This document shows positions 25,149 through 33,187 of a stretch of DNA of 45,834 nt, piece after piece. A model generated the notes under the pieces. The model was not told the DNA's origin and searched no databases. It was given only the letters and a program-made list of their open reading frames with translations. Numbering within the stretch: the stretch's first letter is position 1; the number at the start of each line of letters is the position of its first letter. The stretch comes from Phycisphaerales bacterium. Its GTDB lineage: Bacteria; Planctomycetota; Phycisphaerae; Phycisphaerales; UBA1924. The position numbers and the translations under genes are program-made. The DNA lies in contig JALHOJ010000025.1 of assembly GCA_022843045.1 (NCBI GenBank), positions 1 to 45,834 on the forward strand, in the 5' to 3' direction.

Positions 25149-25375
25149 TCACTCCGCGAGTTTCTTGCGAGCGTTGCCGTAGTGCTTGGCGGCCTGCTGC
25201 ATGAGTTCGTCCACGCGTTCTCGGCCAACGCCGACGTTCTGTGGTCGCACGACGATGGCGTCGCCAGTCATGGTGACAGTGAGTTGCGTTTCCGGCGTGA
25301 TGGCGGTGGCTTCCATCGGGACCGTTTCGATGACGAGCGGTAGGAGTTGCCGTACTGCCGGAGAGTCTTGATCAC
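25149..25375 (-). pseudogene. AbrB/MazE-type antitoxin gene of the Doc pair, frameshifted
   Basis: From GTG 25375 the frame reads VIKTLRQYGNS and then loses sense. In the next frame LPLVIETVPMEATAITPETQLTV continues, followed by IVVRPQN and a C-terminal toxin-binding helix (RVDELMQQAAKHYGNARKKLAE) ending at 25149. Together these spell a normal AbrB-fold antitoxin of about 75 residues with one base missing near 25338-25346. The stop is 12 bases before the doc start, the usual antitoxin-toxin order. No ribosome site is obvious at the GTG. Confidence 0.7.
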
Positions 25376-25400
25376 GGGGTGATCCGGACGTCAGTGCATT

Positions 25401-25538
25401 GCATATGGGCTTGTGGGGCAAGGGCTTGCGATCGCGAACCCTGGCGGCTGGTCTGATAAGTTCAATGCGATCTATCGGCCTGTCTTGTCGCACATGAAGC
25501 GTCGCCTGCAGGCGATTGCGTCGGGTCCGTTCGCATAA
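25401..25538 (+). other. Possible remnant of a coding region
   Basis: A plus-strand frame ending at TAA 25536-25538 reads GLAIANPGGWSDKFNAIYRP and ends MKRRLQAIASGPFA, which looks protein-like but is only about 45 codons and has no start signal. It could be the 3' end of a lost gene. The rest of 25376-25621 shows nothing else. Confidence 0.2.
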
Positions 25539-25621
25539 CCAACCCGAAACCGCCAACTTCCCTTGATTGAGCCTTCGGGGTATCCGATGTTCCCGGATGT
25601 AGGTCCTCAGGAGTTGCACCC

Positions 25622-26005
25622 ATGCACAGCACGTCCACTCGGCGATCCCCAAACTGGTACACCAATGTCGCCTTGACGGCGATCGCGGTGCTGCTGGGTT
25701 TGCATCTGATCAAAGGCTCGGGCATATCGATGGTTGACTCTGCCCAAGCCCAGGAAGGGCAGCGCGACAAGGTCACGATCGTGGGCGGACGGCCCGCGGG
25801 CGATGACTCGGGCGCGGGGCTCATCTCCGCGGCAGAGCAGCGCAAGGTGATGATCAGCGAACTTCGCTCGATCAACGACCGCCTCGAGCGGGTTGAGTCG
25901 GCGCTGGCTCGCGGGATCAACGTCAATGTCAAGACCATGCCGGCGGGCAAGGAAGAGTCGAAGCCGGCTCCCGCCGCGCCGGCTGTGGCTGCTCCGACCA
26001 AGTAA
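25622..26005 (+). CDS. Small exported or anchored protein of unknown function
   Basis: The 127-residue product starts at the ATG at 25622 after CAGGAG. One hydrophobic segment (NVALTAIAVLLGLHLIKG) is followed by AQAQEGQ, which could be a signal cleavage site. A short amphipathic coiled coil (VMISELRSINDRLERVESALA) and an Ala/Pro/Lys-rich tail end it. No family is recognised. It precedes a pseudopilin gene by 62 bases and may act with it. Confidence 0.55.
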   Translation: MHSTSTRRSPNWYTNVALTAIAVLLGLHLIKGSGISMVDSAQAQEGQRDKVTIVGGRPAGDDSGAGLISAAEQRKVMISELRSINDRLERVESALARGINVNVKTMPAGKEESKPAPAAPAVAAPTK

Positions 26006-26067
26006 TTGACCATCGCGTGGTGGTGTCGTGTCCATGAACATCATCGGGCGTCTGGAGGCCCGGGCTC

Positions 26068-26610
26068 GTGCGCAGCAATCGACCAACTCGGTATGTTTCA
26101 AGCCGGCGCGGCTACACGCTGGTGGAGATGCTCATCGTCGTCGTGCTGATGGGGCTGGCGGCGGCGATGGTGATTCCGAGCATGGCTGAGGCGAGCTCGC
26201 TGAAGGTTCAGGGCGCTCTGCGGATGATGGTCGCGGACATCACTGTCATGCAGAGCGACGCTGTGGCGTTTCAGCAGAATCGCGCGATCGTGTTCCGGCC
26301 AAATGGTGAAGCGACTCGCTACATCATGTGCGAGGCCAACGGTTTGACGCCTGACACAACGACTGGAGTGATCCAACGTCGGTACATTGGCGGCGATACC
26401 TACGGATTCGCCACGGTTGCCGAAACCACCAATCTCGCGGCGACAGACACCCTGATCTTCGACGCCTTGGGTGGACCGATCCGCGGCGGCAGCGGCGGCA
26501 GCGTCGAGCCTGCGGCGACGGCGACGATTCGAGTGAGCGGATCGAACCAGAACTGGCGGATCTCAATCGAGGCGTTCACGGGGCGCGTGACGGTGCAGAA
26601 CCTGGACTAA
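26068..26610 (+). CDS. Type II/IV pseudopilin (GspH-like)
   Basis: The 180-residue product starts with GTG at 26068 (GGAGG nine bases upstream). The prepilin signature RRGYTLVEMLIVVVLMGLAAAMVIPSM gives a cleavage site after Gly, methylated-N-terminus type, with Glu at +5. The C-terminal part (VQGALRMMVADITVMQSDAVAFQQNRAIVF) resembles minor pseudopilins of the GspH/FimT group. Such proteins cap type II secretion pseudopili or type IV pili. No other secretion or pilus genes are in view. It lies between two single-TM protein genes on the same strand, all likely cotranscribed. Confidence 0.75.
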   Translation: MRSNRPTRYVSSRRGYTLVEMLIVVVLMGLAAAMVIPSMAEASSLKVQGALRMMVADITVMQSDAVAFQQNRAIVFRPNGEATRYIMCEANGLTPDTTTGVIQRRYIGGDTYGFATVAETTNLAATDTLIFDALGGPIRGGSGGSVEPAATATIRVSGSNQNWRISIEAFTGRVTVQNLD

Positions 26611-26648
26611 GTCGCGTTTGCAGCGACCTGCTTGGAGCGTGGCGAGCC

Positions 26649-26984
26649 ATGACCGATCAGCACTTTGATTCAAAGTCCGGCTCCCCCACTCCCGGCGCAG
26701 TCGACGCGGAGCAGTTCGGGAAGCCGCATCAGCCGGTCAACCCGTTTTCTGACAAGCCCGCGATGCAGTGGAACCCGCGCCGCGTGCTGTACACGGTGTT
26801 CACGTGCGCGCTCACGGGTGGCCTGGCAATTCTCATCTGGACCAAGCTGCGGCTGGTCACAGGGGTGCCCCGCACGGCCTACGCAGACCCAGCGGCGGAG
26901 AAGCCCAAGACCCAGGACAAGCAGTCGCCAGAGCGGTACAACGAACGCCGCGATGCGTCCGTTGACGAACTGGGCGGGCCGTAA
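26649..26984 (+). CDS. Single-TM protein of unknown function
   Basis: The 111-residue product starts at the ATG at 26649 (GGAGCG upstream). A hydrophilic N-terminus is followed by one helix (VLYTVFTCALTGGLAILIWTKLRLV) and a charged tail rich in Pro, Lys, Glu and Arg. It lies 38 bases after the pseudopilin on the same strand. No family is recognised. 26985-27207 shows no gene. Confidence 0.5.
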   Translation: MTDQHFDSKSGSPTPGAVDAEQFGKPHQPVNPFSDKPAMQWNPRRVLYTVFTCALTGGLAILIWTKLRLVTGVPRTAYADPAAEKPKTQDKQSPERYNERRDASVDELGGP

Positions 26985-27207
26985 GCGCTTCTTGGCGTTG
27001 CGAAGCGCGTCGCCATTACCAGATTCCATTGAGAAGCGAGGATGACCGTGCTGCAGGGCTGTGCGGTGCGGGTGTTCGGTCGTCGACGCCATGGATATCG
27101 CTGTGCGGTGACGCGCGGCTCTGCAACTTCACTGCTTGGCCGTGGGATGCGGTCCCAACTGCAAAGAATCGCTCTTGGTTCGGGCGCCCACAGCTGCGCT
27201 GGCTGCG

Positions 27208-27636
27208 TCATGCCGTGACGATCAACTTGTACACCCAGGCTCCCACGAGCAACGCTGCGCCGACCCACAGAGAACGCGGGCGGAGGAGCGGAGCTGCGAG
27301 GGCGTCGATGCGGGTGCCCCAGATGGCAGCGTGCAATCCGGCGAACATCAGGATGGGCGTGAGCATGGCGAGGAGCGCGCCCAGGGGCTGGGCTCGGACG
27401 CTGCTCCAGACTTCGAGGCGGACCATGTGGGCGAAGGCGGTGGTCATGCCGCAAGTCATGCAGGGGCGGCCAAACATGAGGACCCATCCGCACTGGGGGA
27501 GGCCGAGTTGGGTGTGGGTGCCCATGCCGCTGGTGCTGGGCGTGATAGACGCGGCGGCGGCGAGCACGGCGATACAACCGGCGGCGAGGAGGGCGGCGCC
27601 GGCTCGGAAGGCGATGGTGGAGGCATGGGGGTGCAC
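27208..27636 (-). CDS. DUF2752 membrane protein
   Basis: The 142-residue product has a GTG start at 27636. The family pattern is clear: a first TM helix, then LGLPQCGWVLMFGRPCMTCGMTTAF with the PCPxCGxTT-like Cys motif (here RPCMTCGMTT), then two more helices. The DUF2752 role is unknown; the Cys pair suggests metal binding. It lies downstream of nuoA on the same strand (71-base gap). Confidence 0.75.
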   Translation of the reverse strand: MHPHASTIAFRAGAALLAAGCIAVLAAAASITPSTSGMGTHTQLGLPQCGWVLMFGRPCMTCGMTTAFAHMVRLEVWSSVRAQPLGALLAMLTPILMFAGLHAAIWGTRIDALAAPLLRPRSLWVGAALLVGAWVYKLIVTA

Positions 27637-27707
27637 GAGTTGGGACGTGCGGGAGTCTCTGGTGGGTCTTCACGGACCCGCTTGAAGGCGGGTCCGAGCC
27701 ACGAAGA

Positions 27708-28100
27708 TCAATCGAACTTGAAGACGCCCTTGCGGTAGCCGTAGACGTACGCAACGACCGTGGTGAAGAGGAAGAAGAAGATGCGGATGAGCCAAGTGAG
27801 GGCTTCGTTGCTGCCGGCTTCGATGTTGGGGAAGGTGACGGCCCAGGGGTAGAGGAAGACGACTTCCACGTCAAAGACGAGGAAGACCATGGCGATCAGG
27901 TAGAACCGCACGTTGAACCGCTTGCGGGCGGTGCCGATGGGGTTCATGCCGCTCTCGTAGGTCTGGCCCTTGATCTTGCCCTGGCGGCGGGGACCGAAGA
28001 GCTGGCTGAGAACGACGTTGGCGACGCCGAACGTGAGCGCCATCACGGTGATGAGGGCGACGGGGAGGTAGGAGTTGAGTTCGGTGGCGAGCGAGAGCAT
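27708..28100 (-). CDS. nuoA: NADH-quinone oxidoreductase subunit A
   Basis: The 130-residue product, with a likely start at the ATG at 28100 (MLSLATEL), has three TM helices. NuoA signatures are YESGMNPIGTARKRFNVRFYLIAMVFLVFDVEVVFLYPWA. It is a membrane subunit of respiratory complex I next to NuoH/J, in proton translocation and quinone-site formation. The length is normal. The frame is open further upstream (to 28772) but that part is Arg-rich low-complexity sequence antisense to the MFS gene. No other nuo genes are in view, so nuoA is separated here from them or the operon is split. Confidence 0.9.
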   Translation of the reverse strand: MLSLATELNSYLPVALITVMALTFGVANVVLSQLFGPRRQGKIKGQTYESGMNPIGTARKRFNVRFYLIAMVFLVFDVEVVFLYPWAVTFPNIEAGSNEALTWLIRIFFFLFTTVVAYVYGYRKGVFKFD

Positions 28101-28214
28101 GCGAGGCCCATGATACGCCATACCCCGCAGTTCGTCCCTCGCTGACTGGATGTCGCTTGGCTCAAGCCCCGCGTCGGTTCGAGCCCGGCGGGTTTTGCGT
28201 AGCATGACCCCACT

Positions 28215-29507
28215 GTGGACTCTTCGCCGCCCAATCCGACTTCGCCGGCGAGCCCGGGGCTGTCCGATCCGGACCCGTTGCATCGCGGGGCGCGGGCGCC
28301 AGCGTTGTCGTTCATCTTCTTTACGCTGGTTCTGGACATTGTGGGCATCGGGCTGCTGATTCCGGTTGCGCCCAAGCTGGTGTCGCAACTTGCGGGGGGG
28401 ACGGCAAGCCATCAGTCGGCGATGTACGGATATCTGGTGGCGACGTATGCGTTGATGCAGTTTGTGTTTGCGCCGATCTTGGGGAGTTTGTCGGACAAGT
28501 ATGGGCGGCGGCCGGTGATTCTGTGTTCGCTGGCGGGGTCGGGGATTGACTACTTCGCGATGGCGCTGGTGCCGACGCTGCCTTGGCTGTTTGTCACGAG
28601 GGCGATCAATGGGATTTCGGGGGCGAACATCACGGCGTGCAGCGCATACATCGCGGATGTGACGCCGCCTGACAAGCGGGCGGCGGGGTATGGGCTGATG
28701 GGCGGGGCGTTCGCGATCGGGTTTGTGGTGGGGCCGCTGCTGGGCGGGTTTTTGGGGAAGATCGACATTCACCTGCCGTTTTATGTGGCGGGCGGGTTGT
28801 CACTGCTCAACTGGCTGTATGGATACTTCGTGCTGCCCGAGTCGCTGAAGCCGGAGCATCGGCGGGCGTATTCGTGGAAGCGGGCGAATCCGATCGGAGC
28901 GGTGGCGGCGCTGGGGAAGTATCCGGTGGCGATGGGGCTGGCGATCACGCTGTTTCTGGTGAACCTGGCGCAGTTTGGGCTACAGAGCACCTGGGCGCTG
29001 TACACGGCGCATCGATACCACTGGGATGAGTTCATGGTGGGCGCATCACTCGCGATCGCGGGGCTGACGGGCGGTTTTGTGCAGGGGGTGTTGGCGAAGA
29101 AGATCATTCCCAGATTGGGCGAGGCGAGATCGGTCGTGTTTGGGTTGTGCGTCGCGACGCTTGCGTTCACGGGGTATGGGCTTTCGTATCAGGGGTGGAT
29201 GATCTTTGTGGTGTTGGCGTCATGCTCGATCGGAGCGATCTGGGGACCGGCGGCCAATGCGCTTGTGAGCACCGCCGCGCCGCCCAATGAGCAGGGGGCA
29301 GTGCAGGGCGCGCTGACGAGTTTGCAGAGCATCGCGGGGGTAGTGGCGCCGCTGGCGGCGACGCAGATTTACGGTGCATTTATCGATCCGGAGAATCACT
29401 TGCCGAATGTGCCGGGGGCGTGGTTCTTTGTGGGTGCGCTGCTGTGCGCGGCGGGGACGGTGAACGCGTGGCGGGTGGTGAGGGGAATGAAAGCGATACA
29501 GCGATGA
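28215..29507 (+). CDS. MFS exporter of the TetA/TCR family
   Basis: The 430-residue product has a GTG start at 28215. It has twelve hydrophobic segments. The motif A region reads GSLSDKYGRRPVILCSLAGSGIDY, and the first helix carries LDIVGIGLLIPV, both typical of drug:proton antiporters of the tetracycline-resistance group; motif C-like AIGFVVGPLLGGF is in helix 5. The N-terminal 30 residues are Pro/Ser-rich and cytoplasmic. It exports an unknown compound; close similarity to TetA proteins does not prove tetracycline transport. It is divergent from nuoA. The stop lies in a GCGATGA-type repeat. Confidence 0.85.
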   Translation: MDSSPPNPTSPASPGLSDPDPLHRGARAPALSFIFFTLVLDIVGIGLLIPVAPKLVSQLAGGTASHQSAMYGYLVATYALMQFVFAPILGSLSDKYGRRPVILCSLAGSGIDYFAMALVPTLPWLFVTRAINGISGANITACSAYIADVTPPDKRAAGYGLMGGAFAIGFVVGPLLGGFLGKIDIHLPFYVAGGLSLLNWLYGYFVLPESLKPEHRRAYSWKRANPIGAVAALGKYPVAMGLAITLFLVNLAQFGLQSTWALYTAHRYHWDEFMVGASLAIAGLTGGFVQGVLAKKIIPRLGEARSVVFGLCVATLAFTGYGLSYQGWMIFVVLASCSIGAIWGPAANALVSTAAPPNEQGAVQGALTSLQSIAGVVAPLAATQIYGAFIDPENHLPNVPGAWFFVGALLCAAGTVNAWRVVRGMKAIQR

Positions 29508-29561
29508 AGCGATGCTGCGATGAATTGCTGCGACGTTTCCGTTCTAGTCGTCGCTTCATCG
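29491..29561. repeat. Short repeats and an 11-base inverted repeat between convergent genes
   Basis: GCGATGAA / GCGATGCT / GCGATGAAT units cross the MFS stop codon. The arms 29502-29512 and 29551-29561 (core GATGAAGCGA / TCGCTTCATC) pair and could act as a terminator for both genes. Confidence 0.5.
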
Positions 29562-29600
29562 TTTCGTAGGTTGGTCTGCCGCGTTCTCGCTCGCATCCGC

Positions 29601-30863
29601 TTACTGCCCCATCGCCCGCAGCACGGTGGTCGCATATGCGCCGCTGGGGAGGTGAAACTCGATTCGGACGTCGATGCGCGGATCGCCGTTTGGCGCGGAG
29701 CAGCCGCACTGGCGTGCTTCGACGAAGAGCGGGCGGTCGAAGGCATCGAAGCTGGGGCGGCGGATGCCGGGGATGGCGAGTTGATCCAGTGAGAGTTCTT
29801 CTGCGTCGAGCGTGGCGTGCAGTGCGTCGCGCCACAGGTCCGCGTCGGGGCCATCGGGAGAGAGGCTGGGGCTGGCCATTGGCACGTGGGCTGCTCGCAG
29901 GCGGTCGGGCACATCGACCGCGAATGGGAACGCAAGCTCGCCCGTCGCGCTGGCCTCGGTCCAGCCGCGGGCGCAGTGTTGGCGGATGATTCGGGCCGCA
30001 GTCGCGTTCCAGAGGTGTGATTGCAGGCTTTCGACGGCCATCTGACGGTCGAGATGCGGCAGGGCCTCGAAGGCTTCGCGGAATGTGCCACCCGACGCGA
30101 GCACGGTGACCACGCCGCGGGCCGGGGACTTGTTCAGCAGCGACAACAACTGCGGCCAGTTGCCCCAGTGCTGGGCGCACAGGCGGGAAGCGGTCTTGCT
30201 TGCGCCGGACTCCTTGCGGAGTGGTGACGCGATGAGGACTTTCAGTGCGGCCTCGAAGTCGCCATGAATCAAGTGCTTGGCCGCGAACTGTCCGCGCCGG
30301 ACGGACGCGAATCGCTGATCGCCGAAGTAGTTTGGCACCAGCAGGCCCGACTCGGGAAGTTGCGCGCGCAGCAGATCCGCCTCGCGCTTGCCCGGAGCAC
30401 ACGGGATCAGCCGCAGCAGTCGCTGGCGATGATCGAGAACTTCCCAGGCTTGGCGTGACAGATCTCGCACATCGATCTGAAACTGATTGTGTGCGATGTC
30501 GCCAGCCTTGATGGCTTGGGGCAGATAGCCGAGTCGGCGTGCAGACATCCCCTGGTGGGTCAGCTCGAGCGGCAGGGAATCAGCCCCAAGCGACTCCTGC
30601 TTCTCGCGTCGAACGTGCGCCGTGACCATCTGCGTGGTCATCGCGTGCTTGTCCTTCAGGCCCGCGTACTGGACGTCACCAACCCGCATGCCCAGTTGCT
30701 GGGCGAGCATGCCAGTCGCGGCGGGCGTGGTCAGCGAGGTCTTGGTCAGTTCGTAGGCGGCATAAGGACACTCGGACGACCAGCGCGGCTGCATCAGGTT
30801 GAGCAAGGCCTGGTTGACGGCCTCGCGCACGATGAAGTCGGTGGGTTGCTTGCGGATCGTCAC
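29601..30863 (-). CDS. truD: tRNA pseudouridine(13) synthase TruD
   Basis: The 420-residue product has a GTG start at 30863. The TruD signatures are KQPTDFIVRE at the N-terminus, YAGLKDKHAMTTQ with the catalytic Asp, NYFGDQRF in the middle and LPSGAYATTVLR near the end. It converts uridine 13 of tRNA-Glu to pseudouridine in the cytoplasm. It is longer than the E. coli enzyme, mainly through the insertion domain at about 150-330. It is divergent from the amidase gene at 30923 (59-base gap) and converges with the MFS gene. Confidence 0.9.
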   Translation of the reverse strand: MTIRKQPTDFIVREAVNQALLNLMQPRWSSECPYAAYELTKTSLTTPAATGMLAQQLGMRVGDVQYAGLKDKHAMTTQMVTAHVRREKQESLGADSLPLELTHQGMSARRLGYLPQAIKAGDIAHNQFQIDVRDLSRQAWEVLDHRQRLLRLIPCAPGKREADLLRAQLPESGLLVPNYFGDQRFASVRRGQFAAKHLIHGDFEAALKVLIASPLRKESGASKTASRLCAQHWGNWPQLLSLLNKSPARGVVTVLASGGTFREAFEALPHLDRQMAVESLQSHLWNATAARIIRQHCARGWTEASATGELAFPFAVDVPDRLRAAHVPMASPSLSPDGPDADLWRDALHATLDAEELSLDQLAIPGIRRPSFDAFDRPLFVEARQCGCSAPNGDPRIDVRIEFHLPSGAYATTVLRAMGQ

Positions 30864-30922
30864 GCGGAAGGATAGAGATGCACCCAGGCACGATCGGCGA
30901 TGAGAGCAAGTAGAATGCAGCC

Positions 30923-31942
30923 ATGCTGCAGATCACGAGCAAAGCGACGCGTTGGCTGGTTGGGCTTGGGTTGATGCTCCTGATGCTCGTCTTACCGGCG
31001 TGCGCGGGGCGGCACGCGGGCCGCGAACACCCTCGCAAGGGCGACGAGATCATGATCGGTGGACGAATGTTCCACACCGGCACGCCGGTCGTGCTGTGGT
31101 TCGATCAAGGGGGCTACGACGGCTATCGCGTCGAGCGGCGGTTCTCGAAGTTTGACGAGCGGGACTGGGAGCACACCAAGGACAAGATCGAATCGCCCAA
31201 TCGATTCAATCTTCGCAAGGTCCAGCTCTCGGAGGATGAACGCGAAGCCGTCCGAGGCGGTGCGTGGCCCCTCGATCTGCTCCGGACACACGTCGACCAG
31301 TTTGTGCTGCATTACGACGCGAGCGGCGTCAGCCGACAGTGCTTTCGGACGCTCCATGACGAGCGTGGGCTGTCGATCCACTTCCTGCTTGACCTTGACG
31401 GCACGATCTATCAGACGCTCGATGTGCAAGAGCGAGCCTGGCACGCGACCAAGGCCAACGACCGCAGCATCGGCATCGAGATCGCCAACATCGGGGCCTA
31501 CTCCGCATCGCAACGAGCGCGGCTCGACACTTGGTACGCACCCGACGACTCCACCCGCGATCCCGGTGACGTGCGCGTGATGATCCCAGCGTGGATGGGC
31601 GACGCGGGCATCCGCACGCCCAACTTCGTTGCGCGTCCGGCACAACCACACCTCATCCAAGGCACGATTCAAGGGGAATCGCTCCTGCAATACGACTTCA
31701 CGCCACAGCAGTACGCCGCGCTCGCAAAGCTCGCGAAGGCACTCTCGCACGTACTGCCAGGCATTCGGCTTGACGCCCCGCGTGACGCGCAGGGCAACGT
31801 GCTCGCTTCCGTGATGAGCGACGAGGACTGGCGAGCCTTCTCCGGCGTGCTCGGGCATTACCACATTCAACAGAACAAGGTCGATCCAGGCCCGGCGTTT
31901 GATTGGGAGCGGTTTCTCGCCGCCGCGCGAAAGGCGAGATGA
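30923..31942 (+). CDS. N-acetylmuramoyl-L-alanine amidase (Amidase_2) lipoprotein
   Basis: The 339-residue product starts with the signal peptide LVGLGLMLLMLVLPAC, a lipobox (Cys at about 27), so it is envelope-bound. The zinc amidase fold is visible: FVLHYDASG (first His ligand), ERAWHATKANDRSIGIEIAN and GHYHIQQNKVDPGPAFDW (second His and third ligand). It cleaves the amide between muramic acid and the stem peptide, in wall recycling or remodelling, like AmiD. An insertion of about 70 residues lies between the last two blocks. Confidence 0.88.
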   Translation: MLQITSKATRWLVGLGLMLLMLVLPACAGRHAGREHPRKGDEIMIGGRMFHTGTPVVLWFDQGGYDGYRVERRFSKFDERDWEHTKDKIESPNRFNLRKVQLSEDEREAVRGGAWPLDLLRTHVDQFVLHYDASGVSRQCFRTLHDERGLSIHFLLDLDGTIYQTLDVQERAWHATKANDRSIGIEIANIGAYSASQRARLDTWYAPDDSTRDPGDVRVMIPAWMGDAGIRTPNFVARPAQPHLIQGTIQGESLLQYDFTPQQYAALAKLAKALSHVLPGIRLDAPRDAQGNVLASVMSDEDWRAFSGVLGHYHIQQNKVDPGPAFDWERFLAAARKAR

Positions 31943-32000
31943 GAGGTGAAACCGTGCGGTGGTGTGGGCAACCAACCGGCGACCCCCAAAGGAATCACCC

Positions 32001-33128
32001 ATGCACACCAGCAGTTTCGCCGCACGAGCACTGATGCTCGCCGCAGGCATCGCACTCACCACGCCCCTCTTCGCATTCGCCCAGACTCAGCCCATGGAAC
32101 CCGCCGCCGCGCAAGCAGTCGCGCCGATTCGTGCGGTGAAGTCTTGGAACCTCCCGAAAGCCAAGGCCGACCAAGCTCCGCTCGCGATCGAGGGCTTTGA
32201 CCCGGTCGCATACTTCCCGGAGGGTGGCGGTGCGCCCAAGGAAGGCAGCAAGGACATCACGACGACGTACCAAGGTGTCACGTATCGCTTCGCGACCGCT
32301 GAGAATCGTGATGCGTTCCTCCAGGATCCCGCCAAGTACGAACCCGCGCACGGCGGATGGTGCTCGTGGGCGATGAAGGACGGCGAGAAGGTCGAGGTTG
32401 ATCCCAAGACCTTCATCGTGAAGGATGGCCGCCTGTTTCTCTTCTACAACGGCACATGGGCCAACACCCGCAGCAAGTGGCTCAAGCTCGACCACGCCAC
32501 CGAAGCCGCGCAGGCGGACTCGCAGTGGAAGAAGCTCTCAGGCGAAGACGCCCGTGCGGCCAAGCCCGCGCGGAGCTCCAAGAGCGACTCGATCCTGCCC
32601 GCAGCGCCCATGGCTGTGGGCGACAAGGCTCCCGATTTCACGCTTCCTGATGCGAAGGGACAACAAGTTTCGCTCACCACGCTACTGGCGGAAGGTCCCG
32701 TTGTCCTGACGTGGTATCGTGGCGGCTGGTGTCCATACTGCAACAAGCAACTGAGTGATTACCAAGCATCGCTCGCCGACATGAAGGCGATGAAGGCGCA
32801 GCTGGTTGCGATCTCTCCCCAGACGCCCGACAACTCGCTCACGACGCTGGAGAAGAACAACCTTGCCTTTGCCGTGCTTTCGGATCAAGGCAACCAGACC
32901 GCGAAGCAGTACGGGCTTGCGTATACCCTGCCGGCGGATGTGGTCGCACGCTACAAGAACCACTTCGATCTTGCCAAGTACAACGGCGACAACACCAACC
33001 AGTTGCCGCTCACGGCGACGTATGTGATCGACAAGCAGGGCGTGATCCGCTACGCGTTCGTCAACGAAGACTACACCAAGCGGGCCGCGATCCCTGATAT
33101 CCTCGCCGCCCTCAAGCAACTCAACTGA
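32001..33128 (+). CDS. Exported YHS-domain plus peroxiredoxin-like fusion
   Basis: The 375-residue product starts at the ATG at 32001 (AAAGGA upstream). Signal peptide to about 28 (LMLAAGIALTTPLFAFAQ). A YHS domain (about 65-140) has AIEGFDPVAYFPEG, TYRFATAENRDAFLQDPAKYEPA and GGWCSWAMKDG, a small fold linked to copper or other metal handling. After a linker (about 175-205) comes a thioredoxin-fold AhpC/TSA domain: GDKAPDFTLPDAKG and WYRGGWCPYCNKQL with a CxxC pair. The combination suggests a periplasmic thiol peroxidase or reductase tied to metal-associated oxidative stress. The fusion is inferred from one uninterrupted frame. Confidence 0.8.
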   Translation: MHTSSFAARALMLAAGIALTTPLFAFAQTQPMEPAAAQAVAPIRAVKSWNLPKAKADQAPLAIEGFDPVAYFPEGGGAPKEGSKDITTTYQGVTYRFATAENRDAFLQDPAKYEPAHGGWCSWAMKDGEKVEVDPKTFIVKDGRLFLFYNGTWANTRSKWLKLDHATEAAQADSQWKKLSGEDARAAKPARSSKSDSILPAAPMAVGDKAPDFTLPDAKGQQVSLTTLLAEGPVVLTWYRGGWCPYCNKQLSDYQASLADMKAMKAQLVAISPQTPDNSLTTLEKNNLAFAVLSDQGNQTAKQYGLAYTLPADVVARYKNHFDLAKYNGDNTNQLPLTATYVIDKQGVIRYAFVNEDYTKRAAIPDILAALKQLN

Positions 33129-33163
33129 GCAACAAGCACACTCCGCGCGTGCATGCCTCCCCG

Positions 33164-33187
33164 CTTCGTCACTTCGTCACTTCGTCA
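33164..33187. repeat. 8-base tandem repeat across the stop of the beta-lactamase-like gene
   Basis: Three perfect CTTCGTCA units. On the minus strand the stop TGA (33171-33169) belongs to the repeat, and the last codons (DEVTK) are encoded by it. Confidence 0.8.

Noticed and set aside
28173-28189. tRNA T-arm-like hairpin (GTCGG TTCGAGC CCGGC)
   Set aside because: No matching acceptor, D or anticodon arm lies in the preceding 80 bases.
28101-28772. Long N-terminal extension of the nuoA frame
   Set aside because: NuoA is normally about 120-140 residues; the extension is Arg/Pro-rich and antisense to the MFS gene.
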